Source of the DNA: Alphaproteobacteria bacterium
Lineage (GTDB): Bacteria; Pseudomonadota; Alphaproteobacteria; Rhodobacterales; Rhodobacteraceae
Direction: 5' to 3'
Length of the DNA: 64,000 bases
Assembly (NCBI GenBank): GCA_030425925.1
Contig: JAUHZO010000016.1
Location: 1-64,000 of the forward strand
The notes under the pieces are model-generated. The model was not told where the DNA came from, did no database searches, and saw only the letters and a list, made by a program, of their open reading frames with translations. Numbering within the stretch: the stretch's first letter is position 1; every line of letters begins with the position of its first letter. Positions 15,986-24,706 of this stretch are shown one piece after another. A program made the translations under genes and the position numbers.

Positions 15986-18102
15986 CCCCGCCCTCCCTGG
16001 AACGCCGCATCGGGGATGCGCTGGCCTTCGGGTTTGCGCTGGTCATCCTGATCTACGCCGCCTCGGGCCCGATCACCGACCTGGTGCGCTGGATCATCGA
16101 GACCACGACGCCGGGCTTCGAAGAGATGTCGCGCCGCGACCGGCGGCTGCTATTGCGCGAACACTGGCTGGGGGCCGGGTTCCGGTCGTTCGAGCGCGCC
16201 TTCTTGCTGCCCACCGGGCTGATCCTTGGCCTGCCGATCCTGTTTTCCTTTGCCGTCTCGTTCCTGTCGCTGCCGATGAAGGCGCGCTGGCTCAACTGGG
16301 CGCTGGCCACCCTGTCGACGGCGGTCTTCCTGGTCTGGGTCGTCAACCTCTTTGCGGTGGATGGCGGCGCGCTGCCCTCGGCGCGGAGCATCGACTTCGT
16401 GCTCTTTCCCATCGCCACGGCGCTGACGCTCTACCTGACATGGCGACAGTTCGGCGGGTTCATCGTGGGGTTCTGCCTGTTCTGGATCGTCTACTTCTTT
16501 GTCCGCGGCTGGCTGCCGGAATGGACCGGCATCCTGGCCGGATCGGAAAGCACGCTGGCGCAGTCGATGCGGTCGATGGTGCTGAACTTCTGGTCGCAGA
16601 CCGGCGGCATGTTCGGCCAGCCGCTGCAGGTGGTGTCGGGCAACGTGCTGATCTTCATCGTCTTCGGGGCCGTGCTGATGGCCTCGGGCGCGGGGGACCT
16701 GCTGATGAAGATCGCCAACCGGCTGACCGGCCGGCTGACCGGCGGCGCAGCGCATGCCGCGGTGGCCTCGTCGGCGCTGTTCGGCACGCTGTCGGGGGCG
16801 GCGATCTCGAACGTGGTGTCCACCGGCGTGATGACGATCCCGGTGATCAAGCGGTCGGGTTTCAAACCCGCCTTTGCCGCCGCAGTCGAGGCCGCGGCCT
16901 CCACCGGCGGTCAGGTCATGCCGCCAGTGATGGGGGTGGTGGCGTTCTTTGTGGCCGGGCAGATCGGGCTGGAATACCGCTATATCGTGATCGCGGCCAT
17001 CGTGCCGGCGGCGTTCTTCTACCTGGGCACCTTCCTGACGGTCTATTTCGAGGCCCGCCGACAGGGGGTCGGCCCGCTGCCCGCCGAGGCGCGCCCGCGG
17101 CTGAGCGCTGCGGAACGCGTGCAATGCCTTGTCTTCATCCTGCCGCTGGGGGTGCTGAGCTATTTTCTCTTTGCCCAGCCCTCGGTGCAGAAGGCGGGGT
17201 TTTACGGCTTTCTGGTGGCGCTGCTCAGCGCGCTGGTGCTGTTCCGCGACTTCCGCTCGGCCGGACGGGTCTACCGCGCGCTGGTCGAGGCCGGGCGGAT
17301 GTCGGCTTCGATCATCGTCATCGTCGCCGCCATCGGCCTGATCGTCGGGCTGATTCAGGTCTCGGGCTTTTCGGGGCGGCTGTCGCTGCTGCTGGCGCAA
17401 CTGTCCGAAGGGCCGCTGTTCGGCACGCTGGTGGTGGTGGCGCTGGGGGCCATCGTGCTGGGCATGGGGCTGCCGCCCGGGGCGACCTATTTCATCATCG
17501 TGATCGCGCTGAGTTCGGGGATCGAGGCGGTGGGCATCGCGCCGCTGACGCTGCACCTGTTCGTGGTGTTCTACGCGGTGATTTCCACCGTCACGCCACC
17601 GGTGGCGCTGGCGGCCTTTGCCGCCGCGCCCATCGCCGGAGCCGATCCCGTGCGCACCGGCTTTCAGGCGGCGCGGCTGGCGCTGGCGGGATTCATCATC
17701 CCGTTCGTCTTCGTCTACCACCCGGCGGTTCTGTACAAGCTGCAGGTGCTGTTCGAATGGTTCGGCGACGATCCGGTCTCGTCCCGCGCCATGATCGACA
17801 TCGCCACCGTCAGCTGGGCCGATCTGGGATGGATCATCCTGGCCTTCACCCTGTCGATGTGGCTGATGACCTCGGCCTTGACGGGGTACGAGAAGAACCG
17901 CCTGTTCTGGTACGAGCGCTGGCTGCGTGTCGCCGCCGGTGTGGCGGTGCTGGTCCCGCATGCCGTCATCGCGCTGCCCGGCCTTGTGGCCGGTGCCGCG
18001 TTGATCGTCGGGCACCGCTTTCTGAACGGAGAGCCGTCTCCGGTCGATGTCAGGTCGGCCAACCCAACGCAACAAGACCCCAGGGAGGAAACACATGCGT
18101 AA
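15982..18102 (+). CDS. TRAP transporter fused permease (DctQ-DctM type)
   Basis: A 706-residue integral membrane protein with roughly 16-18 hydrophobic segments. The central part contains GTLSGAAISNVVSTG and EAAASTGGQVMPPVMG, the conserved core of the 12-TM DctM subunit in fused TRAP permeases, and LGMGLPPGATYFI later on. The N-terminal ~230 residues supply the DctQ-like segments. Such fused permeases work with TAXI-type binding proteins, and one follows directly. Transport is driven by an ion gradient. The start ATGA overlaps the previous stop, and the 3' end overlaps the binding-protein gene by 8 bases. The ligand is probably an organic anion, perhaps a sulfate ester given the neighbours. 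Confidence 0.9.
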   Translation: MTPPSLERRIGDALAFGFALVILIYAASGPITDLVRWIIETTTPGFEEMSRRDRRLLLREHWLGAGFRSFERAFLLPTGLILGLPILFSFAVSFLSLPMKARWLNWALATLSTAVFLVWVVNLFAVDGGALPSARSIDFVLFPIATALTLYLTWRQFGGFIVGFCLFWIVYFFVRGWLPEWTGILAGSESTLAQSMRSMVLNFWSQTGGMFGQPLQVVSGNVLIFIVFGAVLMASGAGDLLMKIANRLTGRLTGGAAHAAVASSALFGTLSGAAISNVVSTGVMTIPVIKRSGFKPAFAAAVEAAASTGGQVMPPVMGVVAFFVAGQIGLEYRYIVIAAIVPAAFFYLGTFLTVYFEARRQGVGPLPAEARPRLSAAERVQCLVFILPLGVLSYFLFAQPSVQKAGFYGFLVALLSALVLFRDFRSAGRVYRALVEAGRMSASIIVIVAAIGLIVGLIQVSGFSGRLSLLLAQLSEGPLFGTLVVVALGAIVLGMGLPPGATYFIIVIALSSGIEAVGIAPLTLHLFVVFYAVISTVTPPVALAAFAAAPIAGADPVRTGFQAARLALAGFIIPFVFVYHPAVLYKLQVLFEWFGDDPVSSRAMIDIATVSWADLGWIILAFTLSMWLMTSALTGYEKNRLFWYERWLRVAAGVAVLVPHAVIALPGLVAGAALIVGHRFLNGEPSPVDVRSANPTQQDPREETHA

Positions 18103-19072
18103 CTTCACCACGGCCATGGCCGCGGCGCTGCTGCTGGCAGGCGCGGCCCATGCAGAGGACGTGAAACTCAGGATGGCCACCATCGCGCCCAACCTCGGCG
18201 CGGCGATCTCGATGGCGACCTTTGCCAATGTCGTGAACGACAATCTCGACGGCGTCGAGATCGAGGTTTCGGGCGGCGGCGCGGCGACGCTGCACATGAT
18301 GGAAGTGGCCCGTGGCAATCTCGAAATGTCGATGACCAGCCCGGTGGTCTACAACCTGATGTCGGCGGGTGCCGCGATGTATGCCAACGAGCCCGAGGCG
18401 CCGGAACTGGCCAAGAACCTCAGGCTGCTGATGTGGTATCCCTACGGAGCCTACCATTTCGCCGTCCGGGCCGACAGCGATATCGAACTTCTGGACGATA
18501 TCGAGGGCGCGTCGGTCTTTCTGGGCCCGCAGGGCGGCGGTGCCTACAACGCGGCGCGCGGCTGGGTCGCGGCGACCACCGGGCTTGTCGCGGGCGAGGA
18601 TTACGACGCCATCACGGCCAACTGGCAGACCGGCTACCAGGCCTTTCTGGACGGCAAGATCGACGTTTACGTGAACGGCTGCCTTGATCCCTGCGGCCAG
18701 TTCATCCAGTTCACCGAAACCGAGAACGTGCGCTTCATCGGGCCCGAGAGCCACGAGGGCGAGGCGGTCGACAAGTTCCTGGGCCAGTTCCGCTATCTCG
18801 CCGAAGTGCCGGCCGGCATGTACGATGGCCAGACCAACGACAGCGCCGTGATGTCGTTCGACACCGCGGTGGGCATCGGTGTGCGTGCCGATCTGGACGA
18901 GGAAACCGTCTACCGGATCACCAGGACGTTCTGGGAAAACCTCGATCAGGTGACCTCGGACGCGCCCTGGGCCAAGGCGCTGAATGTCGAGTTCGGTGCG
19001 TCCAAGCGCGGGTTGATGGAACTGCATCCGGGTGCCGTGCGCTATTACCGCGAAGCGGGCGTGCTGGAGTGA
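18095..19072 (+). CDS. TAXI-family TRAP solute-binding protein
   Basis: A 325-residue periplasmic protein with a signal peptide, MRNFTTAMAAALLLAGAAHA, cleaved before EDVKL. The mature protein opens with MATIAPNLGAAISMATFANV, corresponding to the glycine-rich ligand-loop region of TAXI proteins, and includes GPQGGGAYNAARGW and DGKIDVYVNGC. A GGGAGGAA ribosome site at 18083-18090 selects the ATG at 18095, inside the end of the permease gene. It captures the substrate for the fused TRAP permease. A 10-bp GC-rich hairpin 8 bases after the stop closes the operon. Confidence 0.88.
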   Translation: MRNFTTAMAAALLLAGAAHAEDVKLRMATIAPNLGAAISMATFANVVNDNLDGVEIEVSGGGAATLHMMEVARGNLEMSMTSPVVYNLMSAGAAMYANEPEAPELAKNLRLLMWYPYGAYHFAVRADSDIELLDDIEGASVFLGPQGGGAYNAARGWVAATTGLVAGEDYDAITANWQTGYQAFLDGKIDVYVNGCLDPCGQFIQFTETENVRFIGPESHEGEAVDKFLGQFRYLAEVPAGMYDGQTNDSAVMSFDTAVGIGVRADLDEETVYRITRTFWENLDQVTSDAPWAKALNVEFGASKRGLMELHPGAVRYYREAGVLE

Positions 19073-19080
19073 AGCCGCCG

Positions 19081-19104
19081 GGTGCCGGGCCCCGGCCCGG
19101 CACC
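19081..19104 (+). terminator. GC-rich hairpin ending the sulfatase/TRAP operon
   Basis: GGTGCCGGGC and GCCCGGCACC pair perfectly over 10 bp with a 4-base loop, immediately after the TAXI gene stop. The following sequence has only a short CTT, so termination may be weak or assisted. Confidence 0.5.
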
Positions 19105-19181
19105 GCCCTTGCCGCCCGGACCCGTTCCGGCGGCGTCTTTCCGTCCGGACAGGCCCTTTGAACACCTCCTTCGTCTTGACA

Positions 19182-19209
19182 TGACACCGATGTCATGACA
19201 GCGATGTCA
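19182..19209. promoter_or_regulatory. Two back-to-back 14-bp palindromic operators upstream of LacI gene
   Basis: TGACACCGATGTCA (19182-19195) is followed without a gap by TGACAGCGATGTCA (19196-19209). Each is an inverted repeat TGACA-N4-TGTCA with a central CG, the usual form of LacI-family operators. A TTGACA at 19176-19181 adjoins the first site and may be a -35 box. The pair lies 51 bases before the regulator start, so the regulator probably controls itself and the sugar operon downstream. Confidence 0.65.
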
Positions 19210-19259
19210 CAACGCCAGGACAATGCCCGCACCAGGGGCTGCGCAGTCGGGAGGATCAG

Positions 19260-20345
19260 GTGCCGACGATCTATGATGTCGCCAGGGCCGCTCGGGTCTC
19301 GCCGAAAACGGTGAGCCGCGTGCTGAACGGCGACGCGCCTGTCGGCAAGGCCACGCGCGAGATGGTGGAGGCCGCCATCGCCGCGCTGGGCTATGTCCCC
19401 TCCAATGCCGCGCGCATGATGCGGTCCAACCGGTCGGGGCTGATCGGCCTGATCACCGGCGCGCTGAGCCAGAAGCTGGAACCGGCCGAGCCCACAGGCC
19501 TGCCCGATCTCTATATCGTGCAGGGCATCCAGAAGGTGCTGGCCGGCAGCGGCAAGACGCTGATGATCGCCGATACCGGCGGTGCGTCCAGCCGCGTGCC
19601 CGATCTGGTGCGCACCTTCCTGCAGCACCGGGTCGAGGCGCTGATCTACGTCGCCGACTACCACAAGCAGGTGACGCTGGATCTCAGCGCCGCCGCGCCG
19701 CCGGTGCTGCTGGTCAACTGTTTCGACGATGCGGGCACACCCGCCATCCTGCCCGACGACGAACGCTGCCAGTTCGATCTGGTCACCGACCTGATCCAGT
19801 CCGGGCATGAGCGCGTGGGCTTTGTGACACTTGCGCCCGAGATGGTCGCCTCGGGTCTGCGCCGGGCCGGCTATGCCCGCGCGCTCCGCGACGCCGGGTT
19901 GCCTTATCGTGAAGAGTATGTGCTGCAGGGCCGCGGACCGGGCGACACCGATGACGGTCACATGCTGCTGGACGCGCTGCGCCGCCTGCTGGCGCTGCCC
20001 GACCGGCCCACCGTGCTGTGCTGCGGCAATGACGAGATGGCGTTGCGCACTTATGGCGTGCTGCGCTCGCGCGGGCTGAAGGTGCCCGAGGACATCTCGG
20101 TGGCCGGTTTCGACAATTACCGCGCCATCGCCGAAACGCTTTATCCGCCGCTGACCACCGTGGATCTGCCCTATCACGCCATGGGGCGGCGGGCGGCAGA
20201 GCGGGTGTTGTCGCTCATCGAAAACGATGCCGAAGGGGCAGAGGCGCCGGAACGGCTCTCTGGCCCGGTACGCTGGCGGTCCTCGGTGATCGCGCTGAAC
20301 TCGGTCTCGAGGCTGAGACAAATCCAAGGGAGGAAGACCACATGA
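19260..20345 (+). CDS. LacI-family transcriptional regulator
   Basis: A 361-residue repressor-type protein. The helix-turn-helix and hinge helix occupy residues 1-60 (TIYDVARAARVSPKTVSRVLNG, then LGYVPSNAARMM), and the rest is the periplasmic-binding-protein-like sensor domain, with GHERVGFVT, CCGNDEMALRTYGVL and ISVAGFDNY typical of the family. Translation starts at a GTG at 19260 behind a GGGAGGAT ribosome site. Its end overlaps the start of the sugar-binding protein by four bases, so regulator and transporter share a transcript, and the tandem operators upstream point to autoregulation. The inducer is presumably the imported sugar. Confidence 0.92.
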   Translation: MPTIYDVARAARVSPKTVSRVLNGDAPVGKATREMVEAAIAALGYVPSNAARMMRSNRSGLIGLITGALSQKLEPAEPTGLPDLYIVQGIQKVLAGSGKTLMIADTGGASSRVPDLVRTFLQHRVEALIYVADYHKQVTLDLSAAAPPVLLVNCFDDAGTPAILPDDERCQFDLVTDLIQSGHERVGFVTLAPEMVASGLRRAGYARALRDAGLPYREEYVLQGRGPGDTDDGHMLLDALRRLLALPDRPTVLCCGNDEMALRTYGVLRSRGLKVPEDISVAGFDNYRAIAETLYPPLTTVDLPYHAMGRRAAERVLSLIENDAEGAEAPERLSGPVRWRSSVIALNSVSRLRQIQGRKTT

Positions 20346-21601
20346 CACGCAAGACATTCGGGGCCGTTCTGGCGGCCACGACGATCCTGGCCGGGGCGGT
20401 TTCCGCGCAGACCGAGGTCAGCCTGTGGTATCACGGGGCCGGCAACGACGTCGAAGCCGCGCTGATCAACCAGATCATCGACGATTTCAACGCGTCGCAA
20501 TCCGACTACACGGTGGTGATCGAAAGCTTCCCGCAGGAAAGCTACAACGATTCCGTCGAAGCGGCGGCGCTGGCGGGCAACCTGCCCTGCATTCTGGACG
20601 TGGACGGCCCGGTGATGCCGCGCTGGGCCTGGGCGGGCTATCTGCAGCCGCTGCCCATCGATGCCGCCAGCATCGAAACCTTCCTGCCCGGCACCAAGGG
20701 CATCTGGAACGGCACGCTGTATTCCGTCGGCCTGTGGGATGCGGCGGTGGCGCTGTATGCCCGGCAGTCGACGCTGGATGAACTGGGCCTGCGCACGCCC
20801 ACGCTGGACTCGCCCTGGTCGCAGGCGGAGTTCATGGCGGCGCTGGACGCGGCCAAGGCCTCGGGCAATTTCGACTATGCGCTGGACCTTGGCATGGCGT
20901 GGAAGGGCGAATGGTTCCCCTATGCCTTCAGCCCCTTCCTGCAGTCCTTTGGCGGCGACATGATCGACCGCTCGACCTATACCAGCGCCGAAGGCGTGCT
21001 GAACGGGGATGCGGCCATCGCCTTTGGCGAATGGTGGCAAAGCCTGTTTGCCGAAGGTTATGCACCCGGCAACAGCCAGGACGGTGCCGACCGCGACTCG
21101 GGCTTCATCGACGGCCGCTACGCGTTCCAGTGGAACGGCAACTGGGCCGCGGTGGCGACCATGAATGGCGGTGTGGACGATCTCGTCTTCCTGCCCGCCC
21201 CGGATTTCGGCAACGGTCCGGTGATCGGCGGGGCGTCCTGGCAGTTCGGCGTCTCGGCCACCTGCGACGCGCCCGAAGGGGCCGCGGCGTGGATCGCGCA
21301 TGCCATTCAGGACAAGTACCTTGCCGCCTTCTCGGACGGGATCGGCCTGATCCCCTCGACCCCGAGCGCCGCGGCCCTGACCGAGAACTACGCCGAGGGC
21401 GGCAAGCTGGAAGTCTTCTTTGGCTTGTCCGAGGCGCAGGCGCTGGTGCGGCCGGTGACGCCGGGCTACCCGGTGATCGCCAAGGTGTTCGAAAAGGCGC
21501 TGGCCGACATCGCCGACGGGGCGGATGTGGCGGACACGCTGGACGCCGCCGTGGACGAGATCGACGCCGATATCGAAGCCAATAACGGCTACGGCAACTG
21601 A
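20342..21601 (+). CDS. Sugar ABC transporter substrate-binding protein (family 1)
   Basis: A 419-residue periplasmic binding protein with signal peptide RKTFGAVLAATTILAGAVSA cleaved before QTEVSLWYHG. It follows the MalE/UgpB-like pattern: NQIIDDFNAS ... YNDSVEAAALAGNLPCILDVDGP, GIWNGTLYSVGLWD and RYAFQWNGNWA. The ATGA junction with the LacI gene shows coupling. It captures an oligosaccharide or related solute for the two permeases that follow. A 200-bp gap with a large hairpin separates it from the permeases, which would favour more binding protein than membrane subunits. Confidence 0.9.
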   Translation: MTRKTFGAVLAATTILAGAVSAQTEVSLWYHGAGNDVEAALINQIIDDFNASQSDYTVVIESFPQESYNDSVEAAALAGNLPCILDVDGPVMPRWAWAGYLQPLPIDAASIETFLPGTKGIWNGTLYSVGLWDAAVALYARQSTLDELGLRTPTLDSPWSQAEFMAALDAAKASGNFDYALDLGMAWKGEWFPYAFSPFLQSFGGDMIDRSTYTSAEGVLNGDAAIAFGEWWQSLFAEGYAPGNSQDGADRDSGFIDGRYAFQWNGNWAAVATMNGGVDDLVFLPAPDFGNGPVIGGASWQFGVSATCDAPEGAAAWIAHAIQDKYLAAFSDGIGLIPSTPSAAALTENYAEGGKLEVFFGLSEAQALVRPVTPGYPVIAKVFEKALADIADGADVADTLDAAVDEIDADIEANNGYGN

Positions 21602-21643
21602 GCCAGTTGGCCGCCTGGCGCGGCCCCTGTTCCCTGACGCGAC

Positions 21644-21719
21644 GCCGTCCCGGACCTGATCCGGGACCTCCCCTGCTCGACACCGGGTCCGGGAGGTCCT
21701 GGCGCAAGGCCGGGACGGC
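21644..21719. repeat. Large nested inverted repeat (REP-like) between binding protein and permease
   Basis: Outer arms GCCGTCCCGG (21644-21653) and CCGGGACGGC (21710-21719) enclose a second pair, GACCTCCC (21665-21672) and GGGAGGTC (21691-21698), and a further local palindrome around CCCGGACCTGATCCGGG. The structure resembles short palindromic intergenic elements scattered in alphaproteobacterial genomes. In this place it could stabilise the upstream mRNA or attenuate transcription into the permease genes. Confidence 0.55.
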
Positions 21720-21803
21720 GGCAGGGACAGACGGCTGCCCATGGCAGATGTATCGACGGCCGCCCCGGCCTGACGGGGCGGTCGGCCTGCGGGAGGCAGA
21801 GAG

Positions 21804-22877
21804 ATGGCGAATTCCCTGACGCGGCAGAACCGGGCAGGCTGGCTGATGGCGGGCCCGGCCTTTGCGCTGATCGTGGTGTTCCTGATCCTGCCCTTCTTCA
21901 TGGCGGTGGCGTTCAGCTTTACCAACCAGCGCCTTGTCTCTCCCAACCCCACCGAATTCGTGGGCACGCGGAACTATGAACGCCTGTTCGGCATCGCCAC
22001 CCTGACGCTGGAGGCCGAGCGCGACGAGACCGGAGCGGTGGTGATGCGGGACGGTGCGCCGGTCTATCCGCGCCTGCGCGGCTTTACCCGCGATCAGGAG
22101 CGGTATCCGCAGTACTTCCGCAAACGCGAATGGTTCAGCTTCGAGCGCGCCGGCAACCGGCGCACCTATGTGCTGGCCTCGGACGTCGTGTTTCTCAAGG
22201 CGGTGCGCAACACCGTGCTGTTCGTGCTGGTGGTCGCGCCGGTACAGGCCGGGCTGGCGCTGGGGCTGGCCATGCTGATCAACCGCCGCATCGCCGGCAT
22301 CAACGTGTTCCGCGCGATCTATTTCATGCCGGTCGTGATCTCCATGGTGGTCGTGGCGATGCTCTGGCGCTTCATCTATGACGGCAATGACGGGATCCTG
22401 AACAACCTGCTGGGCGCGATGAGTTTCGGCGCGATGCCCCCGGTGGACTGGCTGGGCAACCCGTGGACCGCGCTGCCCGCGATCATGGCCATGTCGATCT
22501 GGCAGGGCGTGGGCTTTCACATGATCATCTGGCTTTCTGGCCTGCAGACGATCCCCGCCAGCCTCTACGAGGCCGCCGAGATCGAGGGGGCCAGCCGGTG
22601 GCAGACCTTCCGGTACGTCACCTGGCCAGGGCTGCGCAACACCGCCATCCTGATCATGATCATCATCACCATGCAGGCCTTCACGCTTTATCCGCAGATC
22701 GCGGTGATGACGCAGGGCGGCCCGCTGGACAGCACGCAATCGGTGGTCTTCCAGATGGTCGAGCGCGGCTATGGCAAGCAGGACATCGCCGGAGGCTCGA
22801 CCATCTCGGTCTTCCTGTTCCTGTTCGTGCTGTCGATCTCTCTGCTGCAGGGCTGGCTGACGAGGCAAAGACCATGA
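21804..22877 (+). CDS. Sugar ABC transporter permease, MalF-like
   Basis: A 357-residue inner-membrane protein with six or so membrane segments (first: AGPAFALIVVFLILPFFMAV). A periplasmic insertion of about 85 residues between the first two helices is larger than in many UgpA-type permeases. The EAA loop that contacts the ATPase is seen as SLYEAAEIEGASRWQTFRYV. A GGGAGG ribosome site precedes the ATG at 21804. Its stop overlaps the next permease start (ATGA). It forms the heterodimeric channel with that protein. Confidence 0.9.
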   Translation: MANSLTRQNRAGWLMAGPAFALIVVFLILPFFMAVAFSFTNQRLVSPNPTEFVGTRNYERLFGIATLTLEAERDETGAVVMRDGAPVYPRLRGFTRDQERYPQYFRKREWFSFERAGNRRTYVLASDVVFLKAVRNTVLFVLVVAPVQAGLALGLAMLINRRIAGINVFRAIYFMPVVISMVVVAMLWRFIYDGNDGILNNLLGAMSFGAMPPVDWLGNPWTALPAIMAMSIWQGVGFHMIIWLSGLQTIPASLYEAAEIEGASRWQTFRYVTWPGLRNTAILIMIIITMQAFTLYPQIAVMTQGGPLDSTQSVVFQMVERGYGKQDIAGGSTISVFLFLFVLSISLLQGWLTRQRP

Positions 22878-23743
22878 CACTGGACCGTGCCACACGGCTG
22901 ATGGGCCGCTACCTGCTGCTGCTGTTCATTGCCTGCATCTTTGTCTTTCCGATCATCTTCATGATCATGTCCTCGTTCAAGCCGGACCTGCAGCTGTTGC
23001 AGGACACCTCGTCGGTGCGCGCCCTGCTGCCGGTGGGCGATCTGAGCCTGGACAATTACCGCGAGGCCTTTGACCGCGCGCCCATCGGGCTCTTCATCTT
23101 CAACTCGGTCTTCATCACCGCGACGACGCTGCTTCTGTCGCTGTTTCTCGCCTCCATCGCCGCCTTTGCCTTTGTCTTCATCGACTGGCGCGGCAAGTCG
23201 GTGGTGCTGGCGCTGGTCGTGGCGACCTATATCCTGCCGTTCGAAACCGTGGCGGTGCCGCTTTTGCTGCTGGTCAACAACCTGCCCTGGCTCAGCGCCG
23301 AAGGAATCACCTGGGGCTGGCTGAACTCCTACCAGGTGCAGATCATCCCGTGGATCGTGCGGGCGCTGGAGATCTTTCTCTTCGTGCAGTATTTCAAGGA
23401 CCTGCCACGCGATCTGGTCGAGGCTGCGCGGGTCGACGGCGCGACCTGGTTCCAGGTCTATCGCCGCGTGGTGATGCCGCTTTCGGGGCCGGTGATCGCC
23501 ACCGTGGCGATCCTGAAATTCCTTGAAATGTACAACAACCAGTTCCTCTGGCCCATCATGGTGGTGCAGGCCGAGGATTACCGCCCGATCATGGTGGGCC
23601 TGCAGTATTTCTTTCAGCTCAACACCGCATGGGGCGAGATCATGGCCTATCTGACCATCATCACGGTGCCGGTGCTGATCTTCTATCTGGTCCTGCAAAG
23701 GGCCTTCATCGCATCCATCGCATCAACCGGGGTCAAGGGATAG
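22874..23743 (+). CDS. Sugar ABC transporter permease, MalG-like
   Basis: A 289-residue inner-membrane protein. The first helix is RYLLLLFIACIFVFPIIF, followed by SSFKPDLQLLQ, the usual MalG-type start, and the EAA loop is DLVEAARVDGATWFQVYRRV. The ATG at 22874 overlaps the previous stop; longer in-frame extensions lie inside the other permease gene and are not credible. It partners the MalF-like subunit, and the ATPase is encoded two genes downstream. Confidence 0.9.
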   Translation: MTLDRATRLMGRYLLLLFIACIFVFPIIFMIMSSFKPDLQLLQDTSSVRALLPVGDLSLDNYREAFDRAPIGLFIFNSVFITATTLLLSLFLASIAAFAFVFIDWRGKSVVLALVVATYILPFETVAVPLLLLVNNLPWLSAEGITWGWLNSYQVQIIPWIVRALEIFLFVQYFKDLPRDLVEAARVDGATWFQVYRRVVMPLSGPVIATVAILKFLEMYNNQFLWPIMVVQAEDYRPIMVGLQYFFQLNTAWGEIMAYLTIITVPVLIFYLVLQRAFIASIASTGVKG

Positions 23744-23745
23744 AC

Positions 23746-24705
23746 ATGCTGGCACTCGACGATCACTGGGTCTGGGACAGCTGGTACCTGCATGACGGCA
23801 CATGCTGGCATTGCTGGTACCTCAAGGCACCGAAATCCATCGGCGACCCGGCGCTGCGGCACTGGAATGTAAGCCAGGGCCATGCGGTCAGCGACGACCT
23901 GGTGACCTGGCGCGACCATTCCACAGCGATGGCTCCGGCCCAAGGCCCGGCCTGGGACGATTTCACCACCTGGACCGGCTCTGTCCTGCGGGCCGATGAT
24001 GGCGTTTACCATTATTTCTACACCGGGACATCGCGGGCCGAAAACGGGATGGTCCAGCGCATCGGCCATGCCGTGGGGCAGGATCTTCGCACCTGGGCGA
24101 GGGTTGGCGACGGGCTGTGCCTCGATCTGACTGGCCCCGGCGCGGCGCTGTACGAGACGGACTGGGAAGATCGCTGGCACGACCGCGCGATGCGCGATCC
24201 CTGGGTGATGAAGGACCCCGACGGCGCGGGCTGGCTGATGTATTTCACCGCCCGCGCGGCGGATGTGGCCGAACCCAACGCCGCCGGCTGCATCGGCTTT
24301 GCCACCTCGCCGGACCTGCAGGAGTGGACGCTGCAGCCACCGGTCTTCACCGGCGGCTGGGGACAGTTGGAGGTGCCGCAGGTCTTTGAACGGGACGGCA
24401 CGTGGTATTGCCTGTTCTGCATGGACCCGGCGCACCAGTCAAAGGCGCTTCTGGCCAGCCATGGCGGGCTTGGCCGGGGCAATCACTACCTGATGGCCGA
24501 CAGCCCGCGCGGGCCGTGGCGCCTGCCGGACGGCCCGGCGCTGGACGTGTCGGCCGAACGCTACGCCGCGCGCATTGTCGATCATGACGGGCTGAAGATC
24601 CTGGGCTTTCTGGATGGCGAGGCGCGCGGGGCCTTTGGCGGGGTCATCCTCGATCCAGAGCCCGTCACCCGCCGCCCCGACGGCACGCTGACACTGGAGG
24701 CATGA
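23746..24705 (+). CDS. Glycoside hydrolase, GH32/GH43/GH68-like five-bladed propeller
   Basis: A 319-residue protein without a signal peptide, thus cytoplasmic. WVWDSWYL near the N-terminus takes the place of the WMNDPNG nucleophile motif of GH32; [23 protein letters not shown] (the RDP transition-state motif) and [13 protein letters not shown] (position of the EC/E acid-base motif) follow in the expected order. These families cut beta-fructans, sucrose or arabinosides. It sits 2 bases after the permease gene and 1 base before the ATPase gene, so it very likely processes the sugar the transporter imports. Assignment to a single family and to fructose-containing substrates is uncertain. Confidence 0.78.
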   Translation: MLALDDHWVWDSWYLHDGTCWHCWYLKAPKSIGDPALRHWNVSQGHAVSDDLVTWRDHSTAMAPAQGPAWDDFTTWTGSVLRADDGVYHYFYTGTSRAENGMVQRIGHAVGQDLRTWARVGDGLCLDLTGPGAALYETDWEDRWHDRAMRDPWVMKDPDGAGWLMYFTARAADVAEPNAAGCIGFATSPDLQEWTLQPPVFTGGWGQLEVPQVFERDGTWYCLFCMDPAHQSKALLASHGGLGRGNHYLMADSPRGPWRLPDGPALDVSAERYAARIVDHDGLKILGFLDGEARGAFGGVILDPEPVTRRPDGTLTLEA

Positions 24706-24706
24706 C

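Noticed and set aside
16150-18318. Long minus-strand frame opposite the TRAP permease and TAXI genes
   Set aside because: Composed almost wholly of R, Q, H, P, G and D, typical of the complement of membrane-protein genes; no family resemblance.
19073-19259. Possible tRNA or small RNA in the GC-rich spacer after the TAXI gene
   Set aside because: The structure is explained by a simple terminator hairpin and two operator palindromes; no cloverleaf or CCA-end pattern.
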